A stretch of 23,608 nt of DNA from SM23-78 sp041479965. GTDB taxonomy: Archaea; Nanobdellota; Nanobdellia; Woesearchaeales; SM23-78. Below the pieces are notes generated by a model. That model was not told the origin of the DNA. It worked only from the letters and a program-made list of their open reading frames with translations, and did no database searches. Below are positions 1 to 7,431 of this stretch, in pieces. Made by a program: the position numbers and the translations under genes. The stretch spans positions 1-23,608 of the forward strand of contig JBGOZE010000013.1 in the NCBI GenBank assembly GCA_041479965.1. The letters run 5' to 3'. Within the stretch, counting starts at the first letter, position 1. Each line of letters begins with the position of its first letter.

Positions 1-5
1 AACTT

Positions 6-27
6 CAAAAGGCTTTTTTGCCTTTTG
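6..27. repeat. Perfect 8-bp hairpin
   Basis: CAAAAGGC, a six-T loop, then GCCTTTTG: a perfect inverted repeat at the left edge of the window. No gene is visible between it and the end of the fibre-like gene at 132. It could be a terminator stem of a gene outside the window or one more of the short palindromes scattered through this genome segment. The rest of 28-131 is AT-rich. Read on the minus strand, it carries a T-run near 105-112 that could stop transcription of the upstream operon. Confidence 0.5.
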
Positions 28-131
28 TTAACTAGATCTGGTTTTCCTCTTCTCATTGCTCTCTAACTCTCAACCAATTTCTGAAATAATTTTGTTGAAA
101 AAAATTTGAGTATGGTAAATGAATTAAGTGC

Positions 132-3100
132 TTAGGTTCCCGTGCAGATCTTTCCTCCGTTATCAAATATTATGCAGTGAATGCTGGTAATATTTTTGCT
201 CTCAATATTTACGTTGCCGGTAATATTAAGTGCTTGTATCACATTATCTGTTCCATTCGTCCCCACTCTTATTCCTCGACTAGCATTTAGCGTATAGAGG
301 TTTGCGCTACTTTGATTGGTTATTACTGTAGTGTTCAAGGCTTTCATTTGAGCCATATTATGTACTGCGGTTATAGTGTTGTTTTGTACTAGTTGTTGTG
401 CGTTGTATGTTGTGTTGTCCATTTTTGCTTGAGCACTGCTATCTGCTGCCGAGATTGTATTGTTCATTCCTAGTGTTCTTAGGTCAAGTTGTGTTATCAG
501 GTATACTGTTCCGTTTGTTATCTTGTTGTTTGCGTATGCTTCTGTTACGTTGCTGCTTCCGTATCCTGCTAGGCTTTGGTTGCTGTTTGTGAATCCGAAG
601 CTTATTGTGCTTCTTCCGTTGATTGTTATGTTGCATATGTGGTTTGTTGTTAGGTTTCCGTCGCATAGTATTCCTGTGGTGTAGTTGTTCTGGTCAGGTG
701 GAAGAGTACCGTTGGTTATTTTGTTGTTAACGTATGCTTCTGTTACATTGCTGCTTCCATATCCTGCTAGTATTGTTCCGTTGGTTATCTTGTTATTAAC
801 GTAAGCCTCGGTAACATTGCTGCTTCCCATTCCGGGAGGTATCGTTCCGTTGAGTATTCTTCCGCTAATCCTTAGGTCAAAGCTTGTATTCTGTGCTAGT
901 TCCACTGCATCAAAGGTTGCGTTGAGGACTCTGGTACTAGCGTCTCCTCCTGCTGTCGTGTTGTATCCTGTCCAGCTGAAGTGTATGTCGTTTCTTCCTT
1001 CAATATCTAATGTGCATATGTGGTTTGTTGTACCATTACCATCACAAAAAGCGTCTGTTGTGTAATTGTTCTGGTCTACGTCTTCTCTGAATGTTGCTCC
1101 TATGTCTGTTGCGCTGTTTCTGTTTATTGTTATTATGTGTGTGTTGCTTCCGTTGTTGCTTATGCTTATTCCTGTTGTGTAGTTGTTTCCGTCTGCTGTT
1201 CCTGTGCTTACTGGTGTTCCGTTTATCATTATCTGGTTTGCGTTTATTGTCCCGTTAACATCAAGTTTCTCTGTTGGGTCGATTGTGCTTATTCCTACCT
1301 TTCCATCTCCCATTATCTTTATTCCGTTAGTTCCTCCCCCTGTTAGTTGTCCGTTTGCTATGATATCTCCTGAAACAAATTCGCTTAATGATAAAGTATC
1401 AAGATAGAAACTTCCAGCAGTGCATCTTGCTGTTATTGTGAAATTCCCTGGGTTACTATTAGTTTTGATATTTATATCATACAGTTGTCCTGCTGTTACA
1501 ACGCTTACTCCTGGTAAATAAACATTCTCTGTACTAAATATGTTATTGACAAAAGCTAAGCATCCCGCAACTCCAGTTCCACTAACATTATAACTGAGCT
1601 TGTACCATCTGTTAGGTTTTACTGAGATAAGATATGATGTTGAGTTCTGTGTCAAGTTACCGTTTGCTCCTAGAGAGAATTGGTAACGGCTCATATTAGT
1701 TGTTGTGTTTATTAACCATCCTCCGCTAGTGCCCCATCCAGTATCGCTTCCTGTGAAGTTCATGTTAGCTAAAACTTGTTCACTAAAAGTATTTCCTAAT
1801 ACATCAAGTGTTCCAACACTTCCAAGACTCATTAACTGGTTCATACCAACATCAGTAACACTGTTGTACCCATATCCCCATACCATTTTTGCACTTCCAG
1901 TACTACTGCTAATGGGTATTACTTCCTGCTTGAAATTTACTGTTCTGCTCGCACCAGATGAATTATCCCAGACGACTCCCGTAAATCTTAGTCTTGGGCT
2001 TAGTTGTATTGGTATTGCTTGTGTTGTTGCTGTCGTGCTTGTTAGTACTAGTCCATCTGTTGAAACAAACAATGGGTTTGTTGTTTGAGTTATTATTCCG
2101 CTGAACGCTCCTGTTGATGCAGTAGTTAATGTTCCTCCAACCGCCACCCCCACTCCCGTTATTACTCCGCTGCTTGTTATTGCTCCTGTTACTGACAAAG
2201 CACTCCTTAATAGAGTAGTTCCTGTCAAAGCTACCAATCCAGGCGTGGTCCTAGCACCACTATAAGGCCTCGTCCAGTTGGTTGGTTCTAGTTGTGCTCC
2301 CCACATGTCCATCGTGACGTTTCCTAGGTCTATTTTCACTGTTACGTTTGCGTGAATAGAGTTTGTGTTTTCTGTTATGCTGTATCTTTTCCATGCATTA
2401 GTCAATACTACTGGTTTGTGTGTTCCGTTGGTGCTGTTAGTGTCTATCATCATGTTAACTGTTACTTCGGTTGTGTTAGGGGTTTTTAGCCATACGCTGA
2501 ATGTCCAGTTGGTTAGTGTAGCGTTCGTTATTGTTTGTCCTATGCTGGCATTATCGGTTGTTGGCATCAGTCTTTCAGCTATGATTGTTCCTATTGGGCT
2601 CATGACGCTATTTATTTGCTGAGTAAGATTATATGAAACCCATGTTGTTCCCATGACTTCTGTTTGTAATAGGAAGTTCTGATAAAATCCCAAGCTCAAA
2701 ATGGGATTGCTTATGTCAGTGTCAAGGTTTATCACATTAGCAGTTCCAGAATTATTATTCCTTATTCCAACACCAACATCCAGTACCGCATTTGGAATAT
2801 TCGCCAATCCTTCATTGATGCTTAGTTTACCGTTGTTTATTTGAACATTATTAGCTTGAGTTATCAATAATATAGCATCACCACCATCACTTATGCTCAT
2901 GTTATTAGTCAAAAAATTCAAGTCAGTGTTTCCTGACTGGTTTCTTATCGTCAAAGTCTGAAAAGTAGTGTTTATACTTGTATTAATCCAACCTCCAGTA
3001 CCATCACCACCGCTTCCTGTAGCGTTGTATCCTGTAAAACTCCAACTAACATTATCCCTACCCACAATCTCTAATGTGCAGATATGATTTGTTGTTCCAT

Positions 3101-3665
3101 TACCATCACAAAAAACATTTGTAGTATAATTATTTCCGTCTCCTGCTGCTGTGCTGGCCCCCCATCCGCAGTTGACTTCTGAAGCATCGCAAACCAATTT
3201 ATCGCCCCAATAAAGGTCAGAGTCTGATGCATTAGCAACTGCGCTTGTTGACAGCTTGTTGATCCCTCCGAAGTAGAGCGCTCCTGAAATGTTCAGATCA
3301 GTGGGAGTTATGGTTGACTTGCCGATATAAACCATGTCTGCGCCGCTGATGGTCTTGATGAAAACGCTTCCTTGCCCGTCTAGAAAGACATTGTTGCTTA
3401 AGTCTCCGCTTATATATCCTTCAGATACTGTTGATAGTGTTGTTCCATCTCCGTAAAGTGTTAGCTTGCTGCCTTCATAAGTCCTTCCTCCTTCAACACT
3501 CAAGTTCTGGGTGATGTTAAGGGTTCCGTTAAGTGAAGAATCCCCTTGCTGTTCTATATATAGTTGGTCGTGCCCCGGATCATTGGCTGCCAGAACTACG
3601 GCTAATAGGAGCAAACTTATTATTGAAAAGATACTTCCTATCCTTATCATATATTGGTATTTCAT
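132..3665 (-). CDS. Large secreted fibre-like surface protein (putative adhesin)
   Basis: This is a 1177-residue protein with an N-terminal hydrophobic signal segment (about residues 8-27) and no C-terminal anchor. Most of it is Asn/Thr/Ser/Gly-rich beta-type sequence with very many N-x-S/T sequons, fitting an exported, glycosylated protein. Residues about 320-480 look like a jelly-roll module with a 'WGAQLEP' motif near 453, as in phage fibre and head-decoration proteins. Residues about 625-765 look like a second jelly-roll, carbohydrate-binding-like module. Residues about 786-820 hold a 'KVGIST-DPTEKLDVNGT' segment typical of tail-fibre shafts. Two repeat types occur: 'CDGNGTTNHIC' units near 185, 870 and 995, and GSSNVTEAYVNNKITNGT near 947, 968 and 1035. 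It starts 2 bases after the stop of the 612-residue protein gene, with GGAAGG upstream as ribosome site, so it is probably co-transcribed. Role as adhesin or surface fibre is inferred. Confidence 0.75.
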   Translation of the reverse strand: MKYQYMIRIGSIFSIISLLLLAVVLAANDPGHDQLYIEQQGDSSLNGTLNITQNLSVEGGRTYEGSKLTLYGDGTTLSTVSEGYISGDLSNNVFLDGQGSVFIKTISGADMVYIGKSTITPTDLNISGALYFGGINKLSTSAVANASDSDLYWGDKLVCDASEVNCGWGASTAAGDGNNYTTNVFCDGNGTTNHICTLEIVGRDNVSWSFTGYNATGSGGDGTGGWINTSINTTFQTLTIRNQSGNTDLNFLTNNMSISDGGDAILLITQANNVQINNGKLSINEGLANIPNAVLDVGVGIRNNNSGTANVINLDTDISNPILSLGFYQNFLLQTEVMGTTWVSYNLTQQINSVMSPIGTIIAERLMPTTDNASIGQTITNATLTNWTFSVWLKTPNTTEVTVNMMIDTNSTNGTHKPVVLTNAWKRYSITENTNSIHANVTVKIDLGNVTMDMWGAQLEPTNWTRPYSGARTTPGLVALTGTTLLRSALSVTGAITSSGVITGVGVAVGGTLTTASTGAFSGIITQTTNPLFVSTDGLVLTSTTATTQAIPIQLSPRLRFTGVVWDNSSGASRTVNFKQEVIPISSSTGSAKMVWGYGYNSVTDVGMNQLMSLGSVGTLDVLGNTFSEQVLANMNFTGSDTGWGTSGGWLINTTTNMSRYQFSLGANGNLTQNSTSYLISVKPNRWYKLSYNVSGTGVAGCLAFVNNIFSTENVYLPGVSVVTAGQLYDINIKTNSNPGNFTITARCTAGSFYLDTLSLSEFVSGDIIANGQLTGGGTNGIKIMGDGKVGISTIDPTEKLDVNGTINANQIMINGTPVSTGTADGNNYTTGISISNNGSNTHIITINRNSATDIGATFREDVDQNNYTTDAFCDGNGTTNHICTLDIEGRNDIHFSWTGYNTTAGGDASTRVLNATFDAVELAQNTSFDLRISGRILNGTIPPGMGSSNVTEAYVNNKITNGTILAGYGSSNVTEAYVNNKITNGTLPPDQNNYTTGILCDGNLTTNHICNITINGRSTISFGFTNSNQSLAGYGSSNVTEAYANNKITNGTVYLITQLDLRTLGMNNTISAADSSAQAKMDNTTYNAQQLVQNNTITAVHNMAQMKALNTTVITNQSSANLYTLNASRGIRVGTNGTDNVIQALNITGNVNIESKNITSIHCIIFDNGGKICTGT

Positions 3666-3667
3666 TA

Positions 3668-5506
3668 TTATATCCTTCCTAGTTGCACGATGTTTCCTCG
3701 CAAGTACAGGTCTCCTTTCAGCTCATCAAAGTAGCCTAGTATCATTCCGAACTTGTTCCTTATGATGAAAGTGTTGAACTGAGCAGGGTCAAGGATTTCT
3801 TGGTTCTCGAATATTTGTCCTCTCAGATAAAGGTTTCCTGTCTCAGAATCAATCCATGCAGTATGCGTTATCCTTTCACCGAATCCCTCAGGCTGGGTGT
3901 AACCTAACTGGAAGTCTGCGGAGTTTGGCTCGCCATTCGCGCCTTGAATCAGCAATCCTCTGATTATCAGGTTTCCGAACCTGGTGAACAGCCCTATTGT
4001 CTTTCGGTTATTGTCCTGGAGTTGCGCTGTGAGGCTTTCGAACAAGTCTTCTTCAATTCCTATGAAACATGAGCTGGGCCTTTGGTTGATGTCTGGGTTG
4101 CTGCATGGGTCAGTTGTTATTGGAGAGGTGATATTGGTTTCATTAGTGGTTGTATTGGTTTCAGGCGTGGTCTCATTGGTTGGCAAGCCTGTTCCTTCTT
4201 GGATTATTATCTGGAAAGTATTGCTGGTCGTAAGCTTGTCTCCGTCTGTGGCGTAGATGTAGGCAGTGTAAATGCCAGGAGTTGTTCCGTTCAGCACCAG
4301 CAGGTTCTGCTTGATGGCAGAGCTGATCTCAGGTATCTCGTTCATGTCGTATTGGACAACATCCCCGTCAGGGTCTGTGAAATGCTCATTCAAGTCGATT
4401 TCAGTTGTTTGACCTGCAGCGAGAGTGATATCAGGCATATTCCTGGTCTGTAAAGGCGCCTCGTTCTCCTTGTTCTGGATGATTATGATTGAATTTATGG
4501 TGAGCTTTGAGTCAGGCTCAAGCTCAACAATCAGGATTGGGTTTGTGGTTTCTGGGAGGTTGCAAGTTTCCAGGCATAGAGCTGTGAATTCATAAGTTGT
4601 TGCTGGCTGCTCTGGTGGCACAGCAGTCTCATTGGTCTTGTTTGTTTCATTCCCTGTCTGGTTTGTTAGCTCTGGCATTGGCTCTTCTGCAATGACTTCC
4701 TCGACAACTGTGAAATTAGTTTCTGCCTTGATTATGTCGTTCTCTAGTGTTATGATGGCTATGGCTTGGTATTCTCCAATTTCCGTCGGTGTGTAACTGC
4801 CTTGCTCTAGTTTCCGCATCTCCTCGCCATGGTTGATGTAAAGCGATTTATTCTCTGCTTCAGGAGTCATGATGAGTGTGGCTGTTTCTCCCAGAGCATA
4901 TGTTGTCTTGTCTGTTGTGAGGATGTATTGCGGTTGCTCTTCAGCCTGTTCCTCGCCGACAACCATGCCTGTGATCAAGCCAGTATCTTGCGGTTTCACT
5001 ATCTCTGCCACCACATAATCAATATCATTTATCCTGAGCTTCACAATCGCCTTGGTTCCCTCGAGAGTTCCAGTTATCTTCAGGCTGGTTATCTTATTCA
5101 GGTCGAGCTGAGTCTCTGTGTAGGTATCAAACACTTGATTGTAGGTGATTGATTCCTGGACTTCTCTTGTGGCAGTAGTGTATCCTGTGATTCCAGGATT
5201 GTTGTAGAAGATGCCTATTCCTATCATCAGCAGGAGGATTGCTGCTGCTGCGCTGAAAGTGATGGTTCTCTTTCTTTTTTGGTTTTCTTCGCTCTTTTTT
5301 GCTCCTATTTTCTGCGCTTCTATCTTTCGGTCTATGTAGCTGATGATTTCTTCCTTGGTCTTTCCGCCCAGCTTCTCGTGGAGCATCACATGGTATTGGA
5401 TGCCGTCCATCTGGTTGGTGCTGAGCTTTTCATCTAGCTCATTGGTGAACCTGATCACTTCATTTCTTGTCTCTTCAAGTTTTGCTATGTGTTCGTCTGG
5501 GTTCAT
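3668..5506 (-). CDS. Membrane-anchored surface protein with Ig/cadherin-like domain
   Basis: I place the start at the ATG at 5506, giving 612 residues. The frame stays open upstream to 5599, but that stretch is the overlapping AbrB gene read in another frame, and the ATG overlaps that gene's stop as ATGA. Residues 1-80 are charged, helical and probably cytoplasmic. A transmembrane segment lies at about 81-99, followed directly by GITGYTT. A second motif, LITGMVV, lies near 176. The outside part has a Thr/Asn-rich linker, a cadherin/Ig-like domain at about 352-437 ('FTDPDGDVVQYD'), another Asn/Thr linker with a Cys pair, and a C-terminal region (about 500-612) with three G-[ND]-L-x-[LI]-R-G beta repeats. 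Exact function is unknown. Its position between a regulator and a secreted fibre suggests a cell-envelope operon. Confidence 0.75.
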   Translation of the reverse strand: MNPDEHIAKLEETRNEVIRFTNELDEKLSTNQMDGIQYHVMLHEKLGGKTKEEIISYIDRKIEAQKIGAKKSEENQKRKRTITFSAAAAILLLMIGIGIFYNNPGITGYTTATREVQESITYNQVFDTYTETQLDLNKITSLKITGTLEGTKAIVKLRINDIDYVVAEIVKPQDTGLITGMVVGEEQAEEQPQYILTTDKTTYALGETATLIMTPEAENKSLYINHGEEMRKLEQGSYTPTEIGEYQAIAIITLENDIIKAETNFTVVEEVIAEEPMPELTNQTGNETNKTNETAVPPEQPATTYEFTALCLETCNLPETTNPILIVELEPDSKLTINSIIIIQNKENEAPLQTRNMPDITLAAGQTTEIDLNEHFTDPDGDVVQYDMNEIPEISSAIKQNLLVLNGTTPGIYTAYIYATDGDKLTTSNTFQIIIQEGTGLPTNETTPETNTTTNETNITSPITTDPCSNPDINQRPSSCFIGIEEDLFESLTAQLQDNNRKTIGLFTRFGNLIIRGLLIQGANGEPNSADFQLGYTQPEGFGERITHTAWIDSETGNLYLRGQIFENQEILDPAQFNTFIIRNKFGMILGYFDELKGDLYLRGNIVQLGRI

Positions 5507-5667
5507 TTTTTCTTCTTGAGCGGTTTGACATCTATTACTTTCAGGAATATGTTGCCGTTTATGTCTTCGACAAATCTTATCTTGGTGCCAGGGCCCCATC
5601 CTTTCTCTTCTGCCAAATCCTTAGGGATGGTTATCTTGTACTGACCCTTGTTTAGAACAACTTTCAT
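5503..5667 (-). CDS. AbrB/SpoVT-type DNA-binding regulator, 54 aa
   Basis: The reading frame encodes MKVVLNKGQYKITIPKDLAE followed by EKGWGPGTKIRFVEDINGN and a lysine-rich tail. This is the swapped-hairpin AbrB/MazE-like fold: a strand with 'KITIPKDL', then a 'GW-PGT-I-F' turn. The family acts as dimeric DNA-binding proteins, either stand-alone regulators or antitoxins. No toxin gene is adjacent. Its stop TGA (5503-5505) overlaps the ATG of the surface-protein gene, so translation is coupled and it leads a three-gene envelope operon. A perfect 14-bp palindrome overlaps the likely promoter just upstream, which suggests autoregulation (inference). Confidence 0.85.
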   Translation of the reverse strand: MKVVLNKGQYKITIPKDLAEEKGWGPGTKIRFVEDINGNIFLKVIDVKPLKKKK

Positions 5668-5682
5668 CTTGGTGATTTGTAC

Positions 5683-5698
5683 ATAAATAGTACTATTT
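5683..5698 (-). promoter_or_regulatory. Promoter with palindromic operator candidate for the AbrB operon
   Basis: AAATAGTACTATTT at 5685-5698 is a perfect 14-bp palindrome. Read on the minus strand it runs into a TATA-like ACTATTTATG about 20-25 bases before the AbrB ATG, so a protein bound here would block TBP. A second copy of the core, TAGTACTATT, lies at 5743-5752, about 54 bp (five helical turns) away. Between them, TAGGT (5710-5714) and ACCTA (5724-5728) form another inverted repeat. The operator role is inferred from position and symmetry. Confidence 0.5.
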
Positions 5699-5857
5699 TA
5701 TTATTAATTTAGGTCATAATTTTACCTATTTTATTATCTAATTAGTACTATTATTTAAATATTTTTCCAAAATTAAGGTTAGAAATGACCAAAAAGAGCT
5801 GAGTTAGCCTATAATATAGTATAAAGAAACTTTGAGCAGCGATGACATCCGGGCTGG

Positions 5858-6016
5858 CTAGCTCTCGACTTCCCTGACAATCCTGCTCTTCTTCTGGTTA
5901 GAATGGATTTTGAACCTGTGGCCGCAATAGACGCAGGTCTTGATGCTGCTCGTGACTTTCTTAGGATTGGTCTTCTGCTTGTTCTTGCATTTCGGGCATA
6001 TGACTAGGAGTAACAT
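5858..6016 (-). CDS. Small zinc-ribbon protein, 52 aa
   Basis: The frame encodes MLLLVICPKCKNKQKTNPKK and continues to a CVYCGHRFKIH segment, ending VREVES. Two C-x2-C knuckles (C7/C10 and C28/C31), separated by 17 residues, form a rubredoxin-like zinc ribbon, followed by a basic helix-like tail. Such tiny zinc ribbons are common in archaea and may bind RNA or ribosomes; the precise role is unknown. A good TATA box lies 25-28 bases upstream of the ATG, so the mRNA is probably leaderless. The gene is transcribed away from the two-helix membrane protein at 6165. Confidence 0.8.
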   Translation of the reverse strand: MLLLVICPKCKNKQKTNPKKVTSSIKTCVYCGHRFKIHSNQKKSRIVREVES

Positions 6017-6035
6017 GCATTCAATAGAATCAAAA

Positions 6036-6048
6036 GAAGTTTATAAGC
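6036..6048 (-). promoter_or_regulatory. TATA box for the zinc-ribbon gene
   Basis: Read on the minus strand the sequence is GGCTTATAAACTT, a strong archaeal TATA element. Its centre is about 28 bases before the ATG at 6016, which fits a leaderless transcript. Confidence 0.6.
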
Positions 6049-6065
6049 CTTACGCCAACATGTCC

Positions 6066-6098
6066 AGTGAGGGTTCTTCTCAGAGACGCACCCTCACT
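6066..6098. repeat. 9-bp inverted repeat in a divergent intergenic region
   Basis: AGTGAGGGT (6066-6074) and ACCCTCACT (6090-6098) are exact reverse complements separated by 15 bases. They sit between the promoters of the divergent genes at 5858-6016 and 6165-6491. The repeat could be an operator shared by both genes or a stable hairpin; nothing in the sequence decides. Confidence 0.5.
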
Positions 6099-6164
6099 TT
6101 TCCCAAGGCTTGCTTGCAAGGCTTAATCGAAACCTTTTTATTGAAAGAAGCCAATGTTGACACT

Positions 6165-6491
6165 ATGGCAGATACAAAAGGTGTGGCCAGCAGCTTTACC
6201 ACGTTCACCTTCTTTTTCCTTTTCATATTGAGCGTGCTTTTCTGCGGGCTTTCGCTGCTGGGAATCAATAATCTGTATAAGACAGATTTCTATGATTCAT
6301 GCGTCTATGCAGTTGAGAATAATCTCACCCACGACCCTGCTTATGGCGCCTCAAAAGGAATTAATCCTGAGCTTTGCCCGGGGTTGCTGGTGGACATGAA
6401 GTTCGCCAACATCTTTTTCCTTATTATTGGAGCTTTCCTTCTAATCTGCGCTCTGATAGCTTTAAGATTTGGCAGGAGAAGAGCCGATTGA
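6165..6491 (+). CDS. Small two-helix membrane protein, 108 aa
   Basis: I use the ATG at 6165 (MADTKGVASS...). The same frame is open from 5940, but the upstream part overlaps the zinc-ribbon gene on the other strand and does not look like protein. A T-rich, TATA-like CTTTTTATTG at about 6134-6143 lies close to 26 bases upstream, so the message is probably leaderless. Residues about 12-32 and 80-103 are transmembrane helices. The loop between them (about 45 residues) carries a Cys pair and is probably outside, and the protein ends in a basic RFGRRRAD tail on the cytoplasmic side. I do not recognise the family. Confidence 0.6.
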   Translation: MADTKGVASSFTTFTFFFLFILSVLFCGLSLLGINNLYKTDFYDSCVYAVENNLTHDPAYGASKGINPELCPGLLVDMKFANIFFLIIGAFLLICALIALRFGRRRAD

Positions 6492-6537
6492 ACCAGGCTT
6501 CCTGCTTTGAGATGTATTGAAATCCAATGGCAACCTT

Positions 6538-7431
6538 TCAGAACAAGAGCTCTTCATAATCAGTCTTTTTTACTTTTTCCAATGCATCTTCGTAATTGCT
6601 TACTTTTTCTTTCATCACCTTGAGCATCTGCTTGAAGGTGCCTTCGCTTGTCAAAGCCCTGACCTTGTCCTCAGGAAGGGTGCTCAGGAAGCTGAACAAA
6701 ATCCTCTTATGCCTTTCCTTGGCGTAGGGGCAGCGCTCAAGATGGCCAGCAACTCCGCATCCTGAGGTAAAGTTCGGATTTTTTAGGCCTTGTATCCTGC
6801 AGAACATGTCTTCAATCTCCATCCTGCTGAAGACCAGCATGGGCTTGATGAGCACAACGCCTGAGCTCATCTCAAGCTTGGGGAAGAAATGTGAGAAATG
6901 CTCGAGGTGCTCCTCGTTGAAGTTTATCTTCTTGAGGCTCTTGAAATCAATTCCCTTGCCTGTAATGTCCTTGTATGGGATGCTGAAGAATTCCATGAAA
7001 TAGGCTAGCAAGTCAAGGTTGTTGTGCCCTGTGGCAATCATCAGCCTGCTTCCTTTCCTGCTCTTCAGGATGTCTGCGATTATCTTCCTGCGAACCTGCT
7101 TGCATAATAGGCAAGGCTTGGTTGTCCTGCCTAGCTCATCATAATGGGTCTCTGCTGTTTTTGAGGTGAAATTGTTTAATCCTTCGCTTATTTTCTTGAC
7201 AGTGCGGGCTATGGCTTTGCTGTCATTACCAAAGACCATCTGAGGGAATACCACATTAAGAAAATCCGCCTCCAAGTCTTTCCTCTTCTTGGAGTACTCC
7301 TTGAAAAGATAGGCCATGGCTGTTGAGTCCTTGCCTCCAGAGACAAGCACTATCGCAGTGGATTTTTCTGGTAAAAGGTTGTTTTCAGAAATGTGCTTCT
7401 CAAATATTTTCTGATATTCAGCTAACTCCAT
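6538..7431 (-). CDS. TtcA/TilS-like PP-loop ATPase (probable tRNA thiolation enzyme)
   Basis: A 297-residue protein. The PP-loop SGGKDST is at residues 31-37, a CLLC pair at 107/110, a GHNNLD segment at 135-140 (family position of the usual GH-x-x-D), and C225 and C234 ('CGVAGHLERCPY') near the end. PP-loop ATPases of this group adenylate a tRNA base before sulfur transfer. The paired cysteines are expected to bind an iron-sulfur cluster or zinc, as in TtcA/TtuA/NcsA proteins. Which tRNA position is modified cannot be told from sequence alone. The ATG directly abuts the stop of scpB (TAAATG), so the genes are co-translated, although no functional link is known. Confidence 0.8.
   Translation of the reverse strand: MELAEYQKIFEKHISENNLLPEKSTAIVLVSGGKDSTAMAYLFKEYSKKRKDLEADFLNVVFPQMVFGNDSKAIARTVKKISEGLNNFTSKTAETHYDELGRTTKPCLLCKQVRRKIIADILKSRKGSRLMIATGHNNLDLLAYFMEFFSIPYKDITGKGIDFKSLKKINFNEEHLEHFSHFFPKLEMSSGVVLIKPMLVFSRMEIEDMFCRIQGLKNPNFTSGCGVAGHLERCPYAKERHKRILFSFLSTLPEDKVRALTSEGTFKQMLKVMKEKVSNYEDALEKVKKTDYEELLF

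Noticed and set aside
5507..5599. N-terminal extension of the 612-residue surface protein (31 residues starting at 5599)
   Set aside because: This stretch codes for the AbrB protein in another frame; the extension has no protein-like pattern, and the ATG at 5506 is coupled to the AbrB stop.
5503..5667. Antitoxin of a toxin-antitoxin pair
   Set aside because: The AbrB-type protein could be a MazE/VapB-like antitoxin, but the next genes are surface proteins and no small toxin gene is adjacent.
5940..6164. 75-residue upstream part of the frame that holds the two-helix membrane protein
   Set aside because: It overlaps the zinc-ribbon gene and the divergent promoter region, and a TATA-like element lies properly placed for a start at 6165.
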